The notes under the pieces were generated by a model. It was not told the DNA's origin, made no database searches, and was given only the letters and a program-made list of their open reading frames with translations. Both the position numbers and the translations under genes were made by a program. A stretch of 64,000 nucleotides of DNA. Source: G965212025 sp965215765 (GTDB taxonomy: Bacteria; Pseudomonadota; Gammaproteobacteria; Poriferisulfidales; Oxydemutatoraceae). The stretch lies in NCBI GenBank assembly GCA_965215765.1, contig OZ244118.1:496001-560000 (forward strand), read 5' to 3'. Numbering within the stretch: the first letter of the stretch is position 1; each line of letters opens with the position of its first letter. Positions 42,627-50,559 of the stretch are shown here, piece by piece.

Positions 42627-43856
42627 ATGCCACGAGTTTTCGAAAATGTTTCACCTGCCACCATGATTTGGGCGAGAAAGGACGCAGGTTATCCGGATAT
42701 TGAGAGTGCAGCCAAAAAATTAGGCCATGCTCCGGAGAAAATCAGCGGGTGGGAAGAAGGGAAGAGTCGCCCTACAGTGGCAGAACTCAGAAAAGTCGCA
42801 AAGGTGTACCACCGTCCGCCTTGTTTCTTCTGTCAGGAAGAAATCCAGGAAGAGTTCAAAATTCAGAGACCCGTAGACTTCCGCAGCTTGTCTCGGGACG
42901 ACCCGGAGTGCTGGACTCCCAACCTGATATTCATGATCCGACAAGCGCATGACCGGCAGGAGTGGGCGCAGGAGTTATTGGGTGATGAGGCGGAAAGCCA
43001 AGGCTGGGTTGCTTCCACCTCTGTCAATAAGATAAAGGATCCCGAGCCATTGGCTGAAAAAATACGAGACTGGCTGGGAATCTCTGACCGGAAACAGCGA
43101 GAGTGCTCCAATGCCAGAGACTTTCTTGAGGTTCTGATCCGCCTTGTTGAAAGCAAGGGAGTCTTTGTTTCACGTTACCGACCTGACATGAACAGGTATC
43201 GAACCATTGAGCCCAGAATCTTCAGAGGTATCGCGCTTACAGATGCTGTTGCTCCCTTGGTGGTGCTCAATCCAAAAGACGCAGTCAGAGGGCAAACCTT
43301 CACTTTGTTACATGAATTGGTACACCTGTGGGTGGATGCTCCCGGTCTTTCAAACCGGGAACCGGACAGATACGCAAACACTGGGAACAGGAAAATTGAG
43401 GCTGTCTGTAACCGCATTGCCGGGCTGGTCTTGATGCCGGAGCGTTGGTTTTTGGCCGAGTGGGAGAAACATTCCCACCTCCCGGATGACGTTCGAACAC
43501 AGGCCGTTTCTGATGTTTTTTTAGTGAGCAAAGAGAGCGTTGCCAGACGGCTGTACGACAATGATGAAATAACCTGGGAGCGATATATGGCGTTCTGTGA
43601 AAGATACCAAGGTGAGCGGCAATACGAGAAAGAGAGAAAAAAAGCGGGGAATTCCCAGAAATCCTATGGCGTGGGCATGTCAAGAGGGAGGCGTGTCCAT
43701 TTGGAACACGGGACAAGGTTTGTCGGCTTGGCTTTCGAAAGTTATCAAGATCAGGAAATAAGCGTAGTCGAGCTTTCCCGAGTGGTGGACATGGGGGTCT
43801 TAAGTCTTGGGAAGCTGGCAAAAGAGGCGGGTTTTGATTCGTATGATTGGGAATAG
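42627..43856 (+). CDS. XRE-ImmA/IrrE regulator/antitoxin, copy 2
   Basis: 409 residues, almost identical to copy 3 over the first ~340 residues; one visible difference is Cys in 'DDPECWTPN' against Arg in copies 1 and 3. The HTH and HELVH motifs are intact. The last ~60 residues instead match copy 1 ('FVGLAFESYQDQEISVVELS'). The copy is therefore a mosaic, which points to unequal crossing-over or gene conversion within the array. Its PIN partner is again a frameshifted fragment. Confidence 0.88.
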   Translation: MPRVFENVSPATMIWARKDAGYPDIESAAKKLGHAPEKISGWEEGKSRPTVAELRKVAKVYHRPPCFFCQEEIQEEFKIQRPVDFRSLSRDDPECWTPNLIFMIRQAHDRQEWAQELLGDEAESQGWVASTSVNKIKDPEPLAEKIRDWLGISDRKQRECSNARDFLEVLIRLVESKGVFVSRYRPDMNRYRTIEPRIFRGIALTDAVAPLVVLNPKDAVRGQTFTLLHELVHLWVDAPGLSNREPDRYANTGNRKIEAVCNRIAGLVLMPERWFLAEWEKHSHLPDDVRTQAVSDVFLVSKESVARRLYDNDEITWERYMAFCERYQGERQYEKERKKAGNSQKSYGVGMSRGRRVHLEHGTRFVGLAFESYQDQEISVVELSRVVDMGVLSLGKLAKEAGFDSYDWE

Positions 43857-44060
43857 TCCAGAAGTAAAGGGTGCGGCTTATTGCGTTGACACGTCAAGCT
43901 TGTTTGTCCTCTTGAATGAGGGGATATCCGAAAGGTGTTTTTCCTTCTGTGTGGAATAAATTGGAAAGCCTTGTGAAGGCAGGCAGGTTTAGAATTTGTC
44001 GGCAAGTGTGGGATGAAATTGAATCTGACAAGAATGAAAAAGAGCGGCTGAAGTCCAAAT
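43843..44060 (+). pseudogene. 5' fragment of the PIN-domain (DUF4411) gene, copy 2
   Basis: Same structure and same extra G as in copy 1 ('AATGAGGGGATATCC'), starting at ATG 43843. Homology to the intact PIN gene ends near 44043 and amiB-derived sequence begins near 44070. The shared frameshift shows that copies 1 and 2 descend from one already broken unit. Confidence 0.9.
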
Positions 44061-44069
44061 TCTATCAGC

Positions 44070-44400
44070 GTCGGCCTGCTCGCCTATTTTGACGAGAATG
44101 CCGGGCGCGACACCCTGCTCGGAAATTTTCGCGTGCAGGAATACTTGGTTCGCAGAGGCGACGTGCTTTCCAGTATCGCCTGGCGTATGGGCTCTACTGT
44201 TGCAATGATTGAGGTGGCATCAGGGCTGAAGTCACAAAGAATTCGCGTCGGTCAGAAACTGCTGGTTCCCGTTCCCAAAACCGTGCAGTAATCCAGGGCA
44301 GACAGCACCGTTTATCGCCTAGGTGATTCAATCCAGTTGTCCGCTAATACCCAGCAAGAAGCCGTCTGGCGACTGAAGCCCGCACCCTTCAGCAATCTTC
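44070..44400 (+). pseudogene. amiB 3' fragment, copy 3
   Basis: The LysM end of amiB is preserved in frame ('GLLAYFDENAGRDTLLGNF' to 'VPVPKTVQ', stop at 44289-44291) with few changes from the intact gene. It has no start codon or signal sequence. The region after the stop matches the continuation seen in copy 2. Confidence 0.88.
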
Positions 44401-44453
44401 CCATTATGTAGGACTCGTGTTCCTTGAGCAGGTAATCGGCGACGCAGTTCGCT

Positions 44454-44503
44454 TATAATTTTCTTAAAGGAATACTACTCACTAAAAAAGCGTTGAGGAG
44501 GGG
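44454..44503 (+). promoter_or_regulatory. Promoter and ribosome-binding site of regulator copy 3
   Basis: Identical to the region before copy 2: TATAAT at 44454-44459 and GAGGAGG before ATG 44506. This copy drives the only unit that still has an intact PIN gene. Confidence 0.5.
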
Positions 44504-44505
44504 CG

Positions 44506-45735
44506 ATGCCACGAGTTTTCGAAAATGTTTCACCTGCCACCATGATTTGGGCGAGAAAGGACGCAGGTTATCCGGATATTGAGAGTGCAGCCAAAAAATT
44601 AGGCCATGCTCCGGAGAAAATCAGCGGGTGGGAAGAAGGGAAGAGTCGCCCTACAGTGGCAGAACTCAGAAAAGTCGCAAAGGTGTACCACCGTCCGCCT
44701 TGTTTCTTCTGTCAGGAAGAAATCCAGGAAGAGTTCAAAATTCAGAGACCCGTAGACTTCCGCAGCTTGTCTCGGGACGACCCGGAGCGCTGGACTCCCA
44801 ACCTGATATTCATGATCCGACAAGCGCATGACCGGCAGGAGTGGGCGCAGGAGTTATTGGGTGATGAGGCGGAAAGCCAAGGCTGGGTTGCTTCCACCTC
44901 TGTCAATAAGATAAAGGATCCCGAGCCATTGGCTGAAAAAATACGAGACTGGCTGGGAATCTCTGACCGGAAACAGCGAGAGTGCTCCAATGCCAGAGAC
45001 TTTCTTGAGGTTCTGATCCGCCTTGTTGAAAGCAAGGGAGTCTTTGTTTCACGTTACCGACCTGACATGAACAGGTATCGAACCATTGAGCCCAGAATCT
45101 TCAGAGGTATCGCGCTTACAGATGCTGTTGCTCCCTTGGTGGTGCTCAATCCAAAAGACGCAGTCAGAGGGCAAACCTTCACTTTGTTACATGAATTGGT
45201 ACACCTGTGGGTGGATGCTCCCGGTCTTTCAAACCGGGAACCGGACAGATACGCAAACACTGGGAACAGGAAAATTGAGGCTGTCTGTAACCGCATTGCC
45301 GGGCTGGTCTTGATGCCGGAGCGTTGGTTTTTGGCCGAGTGGGAGAAACATTCCCACCTCCCGGATGACGTTCGAACACAGGCCGTTTCTGATGTTTTTT
45401 TAGTGAGCAAAGAGAGCGTTGCCAGACGGCTGTACGACAATGATGAAATAACCTGGGAGCGATATATGGCGTTCTGTGAAAGATACCAAGGTGAGCGGCA
45501 ATACGAGAAAGAGAGAAAAAAAGCGGGGAATTCCCAGAAATCGTATGGCGTGGGTATGTCAAGAGGGAGGCGTGTCTATCTGGAACATGGGGCAAGGTTT
45601 GTTGACTTGGCTTTCGAAAATTATCTAGATCAGGAAATAAGCGCAGTCGAGCTTTCTCGAGTGGTGAATATAGGGGTTATGGGTCTTGGGAAGCTGGCAA
45701 AGGAGGCGGGTTTTGATTCGTGTGGCTGGAGATAG
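44506..45735 (+). CDS. XRE-ImmA/IrrE regulator/antitoxin, copy 3 (with intact PIN partner)
   Basis: 409 residues with the same HTH and zinc-peptidase motifs (HELVHLW at ~229). The C-terminal ~60 residues differ from copies 1 and 2 ('FVDLAFENYLDQEISAVELS', 'VNIGVMGLGKLAKEAGFDSC'). Because only this copy adjoins a whole PIN gene, its C-terminus is probably the one matched to the partner. The stop lies 14 bases inside the PIN gene, so the two are translationally coupled. Confidence 0.9.
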   Translation: MPRVFENVSPATMIWARKDAGYPDIESAAKKLGHAPEKISGWEEGKSRPTVAELRKVAKVYHRPPCFFCQEEIQEEFKIQRPVDFRSLSRDDPERWTPNLIFMIRQAHDRQEWAQELLGDEAESQGWVASTSVNKIKDPEPLAEKIRDWLGISDRKQRECSNARDFLEVLIRLVESKGVFVSRYRPDMNRYRTIEPRIFRGIALTDAVAPLVVLNPKDAVRGQTFTLLHELVHLWVDAPGLSNREPDRYANTGNRKIEAVCNRIAGLVLMPERWFLAEWEKHSHLPDDVRTQAVSDVFLVSKESVARRLYDNDEITWERYMAFCERYQGERQYEKERKKAGNSQKSYGVGMSRGRRVYLEHGARFVDLAFENYLDQEISAVELSRVVNIGVMGLGKLAKEAGFDSCGWR

Positions 45736-46237
45736 TTCAGAAGCAAAGGGTGCGGCTTATTGCGTTGACACGTCAAGCTTACTTCTGCTGTTGGATGAGG
45801 GATATCCGAAAGGTGTTTTTCCTTCTGTGTGGAATAAATTGGAAAGCCTTGTGAAGGCAGGCAGGTTTAGAATTTGTCGGCAAGTGTGGGATGAAATTGA
45901 ATCTGACAAGAATGAAAAAGGTGAGTTGGAAGAGCTTCTTTCTTCGGAGACTCCAAGCGAATCATTTTTCTTGCCCGAACATCAAAACGTAACTGAACGT
46001 CGCGATGAATTCGTCAGCATGCACAAGCAATGGAATAGGGGAGACGGGGAAAGACCACCGGCTGATCCATACATCATAGCCCACGCAGAACTGGGGGGGA
46101 TGGTGGTGGTTACAGAAGAGAAAGGAAGGAAAAAGAAGAGGAAGTCTGGGCCACAGATTCCTGATGTCTGCACGGAAAATCGTGTTGAGTCTATGCCTTT
46201 GTTGGAGTTGTTCCGAAGGGAAGGATGGCGATTTTAG
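45722..46237 (+). CDS. PIN-like DUF4411 protein, predicted toxin partner
   Basis: 171 residues from GTG 45722, the position of the ATG in the two broken copies. The PIN-type acidic motifs are seen in 'AAYCVDTSSLLLLLDEG' near the start, a Glu in 'RICRQVWDEIESDK', and 'ADPYIIAHAELGGMVVVTEE'. The basic stretch 'KGRKKKRKSGPQIPDVC' follows. DUF4411 proteins are thought to be PIN-fold ribonucleases paired with XRE-ImmA/IrrE antitoxins; activity here is inferred. It overlaps the regulator by 14 bases. Its last ~38 codons are repeated downstream. Confidence 0.82.
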   Translation: MAGDSSEAKGAAYCVDTSSLLLLLDEGYPKGVFPSVWNKLESLVKAGRFRICRQVWDEIESDKNEKGELEELLSSETPSESFFLPEHQNVTERRDEFVSMHKQWNRGDGERPPADPYIIAHAELGGMVVVTEEKGRKKKRKSGPQIPDVCTENRVESMPLLELFRREGWRF

Positions 46238-46492
46238 GCGGATAGAGATGAGATGTCTCGGGCGGCTCGTTTGTTCGGGAGCCGGGCAAGCTCAGCCAGC
46301 CAGGAGAAAGGGAGGAAAAAGAAGAGGAAGTCTGGGCCACAGATTCCTGATGTCTGCACGGAAAATCGTGTTGAGTCTATGCCTTTGTTGGGGTTGTTCC
46401 GAAGGGAAGGATGGCGATTTTAGGCGGATAGAGATGAGATGTCTCGGACGGTTCGTTGGTTCGGGAACCGGGCAAGCTCAGCCAGCCAGGTG
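46121..46492 (+). repeat. 186-bp tandem duplication of the PIN gene 3' end
   Basis: Sequence from 46121 recurs at 46307. The unit includes the last ~38 codons of the PIN gene, its stop, and about 70 bases beyond ('GGGCAAGCTCAGCCAGCCAG'). The second copy has no start and is a fragment. Confidence 0.9.
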
Positions 46493-46879
46493 AGGTGATT
46501 TTGCTCAGGACTTCACACTTCAAGAAGTCGGGCTTGCTTGTTAATTTCGCGTGTACCCCTGTTTGTTCACGGTCTCCCGAAATATGAAATGTCGGTTCCA
46601 GTGAGGTCACAATCAGGGTGTAAATTGATGCACGTTCATGTCTTGGTGGTTGTGGTTTTGTTTGCCGGTTTTCGTGCTACAATCCCGTTCCCGCTTTAGG
46701 CGGTCAGGGTTGGTGCTCTGATCGAGAGTCTCGGTGCGGTGTGTTTCCACGTCATGGTGAAGACACCGTTGCGTGAGCCAAGGCTCGCTTGGTGGGCAAG
46801 TTGCCATGGTTATGGGCAGCGGATTGCTGGTTGATGTATCGCTCGCTTCCAGTTTTTTGTTCAACATCGAGGTATAGAT
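46493..46879. other. Intergenic region before the CesT-like gene
   Basis: No gene seen. 'TACAAT' at about 46678 with a TTTTGT-like element 16 bases upstream could be a promoter for the following gene. The long leader of about 190 bases that would result contains no recognised riboswitch. Confidence 0.4.
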
Positions 46880-47383
46880 ATGTATGCAATAGATCAGTTA
46901 CTGAAGGAATTTGGTGAAGAAGTCGGAATTCCTGAGTTGGCTTTTGATGAGGAGGGCTACTGTACGCTTTCCTTTGATGACACGATTGTGACGATTTCTA
47001 AAAGGGAAAATCAGGAAAGGCTGGTTTTTTACGCCGATGTGGGACTTTTGCCTACTCCTCCCCCCAAGGACATTCTGTTGGGGTTGTTGGAAGCGAATGC
47101 ATTGCATCGGGCTGTTGGTGACGGAGCCATCGGGCTTCATACCGACGAAAGTCACAATATGACTATCGTGGTTTATTCCTTGTTGTTACGGATTAGCAAC
47201 ATCAATAAAGCCGTTTTTGAGTCTGCCCTGAAGGAATTCATAGAAATTTCCGAAGTTTGGACGAAGCACTTGACGGATGCCGACAAGAAATATATTTCAA
47301 AAGACGAGGAAGACGCCAAGCCCGATTCCGGAGGAGAAGGTGCTGTCGGAAACAGTAGCGGCGGCGGCGGAATGAGGGTCTGA
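46880..47383 (+). CDS. CesT-family type III secretion chaperone-like protein
   Basis: 167 residues. The pattern 'IDQLLKEFGEEVGIPELAFD', 'GYCTLSFDDTIVTI', 'RLVFYADVGLLP', 'LLGLLEANAL' and 'ALKEFIEISEVWTKHL' is that of class I secretion chaperones (CesT/SycE type). These are small acidic dimers that hold effectors ready for injection. The last ~25 residues are Gly/Asp-rich and outside the domain. No effector or secretion gene lies beside it, so it is an orphan in this window. A look-alike of unknown role is possible, but the fit over ~130 residues is good. Confidence 0.75.
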   Translation: MYAIDQLLKEFGEEVGIPELAFDEEGYCTLSFDDTIVTISKRENQERLVFYADVGLLPTPPPKDILLGLLEANALHRAVGDGAIGLHTDESHNMTIVVYSLLLRISNINKAVFESALKEFIEISEVWTKHLTDADKKYISKDEEDAKPDSGGEGAVGNSSGGGGMRV

Positions 47384-47626
47384 TACTTTTTGCCTGAAGC
47401 TTCTTGGGTGTTCGCCCGGGGAGCTGATGGTGTTCAGGTTCCCTTCTCTCTTATCTTTGCCGGGGTCATTGTTTGCCCAGGCAAGAAGACTTTTGTGACA
47501 GGCCTCATTCATTCTCGCGTTGCCCTGTTGATTTCTCCCCTTATTTAATTTCGTTTCAGACTTGCGGCTTGGTGCGAGCCGATGCTCTGGCACGTCAATC
47601 TGGCTTTGCCAACACTAACTGCCTGC
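47384..47626. other. Gap downstream of the CesT-like gene
   Basis: No gene supported. A cognate effector would usually follow a chaperone gene here, but no plus-strand ORF of meaningful length is present. Confidence 0.4.
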
Positions 47627-47986
47627 TGCTGACAGGTAACCCTCAGTCGCTTGGCTCAGATGGTGGTGTTTCGTGAGTCCCGCTTTTACCAGGTCTATTC
47701 CTGGTCGCTCCAATGAATTGAACTGAAGCGTGTAACCGTTTGCTTTTGTTCGTCAAGCCGGCACGTGATGCCGGCTTTTTCTTTCAGGTGTGCGACAAAG
47801 TCTTCCTGCTGACAGGCAAACCTCAGTCGCTTGGCTCAGATGGTGATGTTTCGTGAGCCCCGCTTTTATCAAGTCAATTCCTGGTCGCTCCAATGAATTG
47901 AACTGAAGCGTGTAACCGTTTGCTTTTGTTCGTCAAGCCGGCACGTGATGCCGGCTTTTTCTTTCAGGTGTGCGACAAAGTCTTCC
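47627..47986. repeat. 180-bp tandem duplication of the 3' end of the MEMO1-AMMECR1 gene
   Basis: 'CTGCTGACAGGTAACCCTCA' at 47627 recurs (two changes) at 47807, and the two 180-bp blocks are nearly identical. The second block contains the end of the intact minus-strand gene (stop at 47869). The first is a detached copy of its last ~35 codons. Confidence 0.9.
47755..47783 (+). terminator. Rho-independent terminator-like hairpin
   Basis: A 9-bp perfect stem AAGCCGGCA/TGCCGGCTT with loop CGTGA, followed by TTTCTTTC, reads on the plus strand. It could end transcription from the CesT-like gene. The same hairpin recurs at 47935-47963 inside the coding sequence of the minus-strand gene, where it encodes 'AGITCRLD'. 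The first copy is thus a by-product of the duplication that may have gained a use. Confidence 0.5.
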
Positions 47987-49263
47987 GGTTCTGTCAGTGT
48001 CTCCCAGACTTCCGGAAGGAAAGCACCGCTAAGCGGCGGGGACTCTATAACCAAGCCATCAATCCCCGGTCTGATTTCTTTCAAGAGTTTTGCTTCGTTG
48101 CGGTAAGGGATTTTTTCAAAGCCCGAAAGGACGGATATTGAAATGGACAGTTGGGCAAGCTCTTCCCGAGCCAGTGGGATGAATCGGCTATCCCGAAAGG
48201 CTGCGCTCACAGCATTTCTTGCTATGGCTGATGCTAGCGGGTGTGCGGTGCTGATGTTGCCTACGCAGCCACGGAGCTCGCCTTGCCTTTTCAAAGTCAC
48301 GAAGCAGGCGTCTTTTTTGCGCAGTTTTTCAGGATAGCTGGCCAAGTCAACGACAATTTCAGTGCCGTGCTCTAGCTGGTGCTTAATGGCATCGCGAGCC
48401 AAGGTACACAGCAACTTTTTTTCAGCGGTTGAAAAAGATTGTGTTTCGTACAGCGTGAAAGCCGCGTAGCCTACAACTCTGCCTTTGTCGCCGCTGACAT
48501 CGCCAGAGTTGGTCTGTGCCATTTTCTCCGCTGTCATTCCTTTTTGGCGCGCGACCTGGAGTAGCCCTCCCAACACGATCTGTCCGCACGCCTGCATTTC
48601 ATCGATTTCCTCGGCTTGCAGCCTTAAAACGGAATCGACGACTGAGTTGTCCAGCTTATAGGCGGTATCGTAATCATGGTAGTGACTGAGATCCGTGCTG
48701 ATGACCACGAGCGTTTCGTCTTCACCCCAGAAATGATTGAGCAATAAAGCTGCCTGTTCGCAACTTGCCCCGCTGGTCAGGAATGGCAAAAGAACGAACT
48801 CCCCCAGCACTTCCTGCAGAAAAGGTAGCTGGGTTTCAATGCTGTGCTCCCGCATATGCGCGGGGTCGTTGTATTCCACAAAAGGCAGGGAGGCGACTGC
48901 ATCCGCAATGCTTTTCTGGTCGACGGGAATGTCTCCTAAAGGTGTGCGGTATGCTGTGGCTGTACTGGTACCCAATTTGATGGTCGGGACGTAATGTGCT
49001 GGTCCGAGCAGAACCACTTTTTTAATGTTGTGCGATGTGTTGGCAAGTGCTGCGTATGCGTGAGCGGCAATCTGTCCTGAGTACATATACCCGGCGTGGG
49101 GGACAACCAGTGCTTTCGGCGGGTCTCGTCTCTTTTCTGATACAGGTGGTGCGGCCTTTGAGAGCAGGTGTTTCACTTCGGTTCTCAAAGCGTCTGCTTC
49201 GGGAACATAGAAAAGACCCGCAACCGCTGCGTGCCTTATGTGATTTTCAAGTGGCTTTGTCAT
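47869..49263 (-). CDS. AmmeMemoRadiSam system protein: MEMO1 domain fused to AMMECR1 domain
   Basis: 464 residues. The N-terminal MEMO1-like dioxygenase-fold domain (~1-265) has 'VVPHAGYMYSGQIAAHAYAA', 'LLGPAHYVP', 'REHSIETQLPFLQ' and 'VISTDLSHYHDY', with His residues suited to metal binding. The C-terminal AMMECR1 domain (~285-464) has 'FVTLKRQGELRGCVGN', 'NAVSAAFRDSRFIPLAREEL' and 'GIDGLVIE'. The family normally occurs with a radical SAM protein, forming the 'AmmeMemoRadiSam' trio with an unknown, probably modification-related, function. No radical SAM gene is beside it here. The fusion of B and A parts is known in other bacteria. Confidence 0.9.
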   Translation of the reverse strand: MTKPLENHIRHAAVAGLFYVPEADALRTEVKHLLSKAAPPVSEKRRDPPKALVVPHAGYMYSGQIAAHAYAALANTSHNIKKVVLLGPAHYVPTIKLGTSTATAYRTPLGDIPVDQKSIADAVASLPFVEYNDPAHMREHSIETQLPFLQEVLGEFVLLPFLTSGASCEQAALLLNHFWGEDETLVVISTDLSHYHDYDTAYKLDNSVVDSVLRLQAEEIDEMQACGQIVLGGLLQVARQKGMTAEKMAQTNSGDVSGDKGRVVGYAAFTLYETQSFSTAEKKLLCTLARDAIKHQLEHGTEIVVDLASYPEKLRKKDACFVTLKRQGELRGCVGNISTAHPLASAIARNAVSAAFRDSRFIPLAREELAQLSISISVLSGFEKIPYRNEAKLLKEIRPGIDGLVIESPPLSGAFLPEVWETLTEPEDFVAHLKEKAGITCRLDEQKQTVTRFSSIHWSDQELT

Positions 49264-49452
49264 GTTTGCCGCCTCGAGTCTTCGTGGTCAGGGAACTTCG
49301 TTGGCCAATTTTGCCTTAAGCCGGTTGCGTTTTCATCTTTTTTGAGCTTCAGGGACAGTATTCGGAGCGGGCACTTGAGGAGGAGAAGGGGTGCTGCTGT
49401 TGCTTGCGAGAACCGACGAAGGCGGGGTGGAAGAAAGGTCGGCTTGGCATAT

Positions 49453-50559
49453 TCACAGTACTTGCGTGTTTTGCTGGTGTTCAAACGCGGAAATGCAGTC
49501 TGGCAGGGTCTGGTTCTTGATGGCATTACGGACAGCTTTCATCAGCTCCTGGTAGTAATGCAGATTGTGCAAGGTATTCAGTATGGAGCCGAGCATTTCG
49601 TCGCTACGTTCCAGGTGGCTCAAATAGGCTCGGGTGAAATGCGCGCAGGTATAGCAGCTGCAGTCGGGGTCGGCGGGACGAAAGTCTTTTTGGTATGCGG
49701 CATTGCCGATTTTCAGGATGCCGCGACTGGTGTACAGGAACCCCGTGCGTGCGTTTCGAGTTGGAATGACGCAGTCAAACAGGTCGACGCCTTGACGTAT
49801 TGCGGTCAACAGGTCTTCGGGTCGGCCGACGCCCATCAGGTAGCGCGGCCGGTCTTCCGGCAACAAAGACACGGTGTCGGCGAGCACCTGTGCGCGTGTT
49901 TCGGCGTCTTCGCCTACTGCAAGGCCACCGATCGCATATCCGTCAAAAGCCATATCGCGCAGCATGGTTGTTGATTCCGCGCGCAGGTCGCTGTGCATGC
50001 CACCTTGCACAATGCCGAAGATCGCCGCCGCCGCGCCGGCATGTGCCACCTTGGATCGCTCCGCCCAGCGCATGGAGCGCCGCATGGAAGCTTCTGCGTC
50101 GGCTTTGCTGACGGGGTGTGCTGTGCATTCGTCAAACGCCATGATGACATCGCTACCTAACGCTCTTTGTACAGCAATGGAACGTTCTGGATCCAGAAGA
50201 AATTCTTCGCCATTCAACGGCGAGCGGAAATGGGCACCGCGCTCAGAAACCTGGCATAGTTTCCCGAGGCTGAAAACCTGGTAACCGCCAGAGTCGGTCA
50301 GAATCGGCCCGTTCCAGCCCATGAATGCGTGCAGACCGCCGGCGTCTCGGATCATGTTTTCGCCCGGGCGCAGCATGAGATGGTAGGCATTTGCCAAGAT
50401 CATGCTTGCTCCTGTTTCGGCCACCATTCTGGGCGTAAGCCCCTTGACGGTTGCCTGTGTACCCACCGGCATGAAGGCGGGTGTCGAAACCGTTCCGCGA
50501 GGGAAGCGCAACTCGCCGGTGCGAGCCTGGCCGCAGCGGCTGCTAACGTGAAATTGCAT
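49453..50559 (-). CDS. tgt: Queuine tRNA-ribosyltransferase (tRNA-guanine transglycosylase)
   Basis: 368 residues from 50559. Substrate and active-site motifs: 'GGLHAFMGWNGPILTDSGGY' and 'VFSLGKL' (Asp of LTDSGG), 'FGIVQGGMHSDLR', 'YLMGVGRPEDLL' and 'DLFDCVIPTRNARTG' (nucleophile Asp). The zinc site is 'DCSCYTCAHFTRAYLSHL'. It exchanges guanine 34 for preQ1 in GUN-anticodon tRNAs. The start overlaps the queA stop by 17 bases. The sequence upstream of the chosen start in this frame is only a shadow of queA. Confidence 0.97.
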   Translation of the reverse strand: MQFHVSSRCGQARTGELRFPRGTVSTPAFMPVGTQATVKGLTPRMVAETGASMILANAYHLMLRPGENMIRDAGGLHAFMGWNGPILTDSGGYQVFSLGKLCQVSERGAHFRSPLNGEEFLLDPERSIAVQRALGSDVIMAFDECTAHPVSKADAEASMRRSMRWAERSKVAHAGAAAAIFGIVQGGMHSDLRAESTTMLRDMAFDGYAIGGLAVGEDAETRAQVLADTVSLLPEDRPRYLMGVGRPEDLLTAIRQGVDLFDCVIPTRNARTGFLYTSRGILKIGNAAYQKDFRPADPDCSCYTCAHFTRAYLSHLERSDEMLGSILNTLHNLHYYQELMKAVRNAIKNQTLPDCISAFEHQQNTQVL

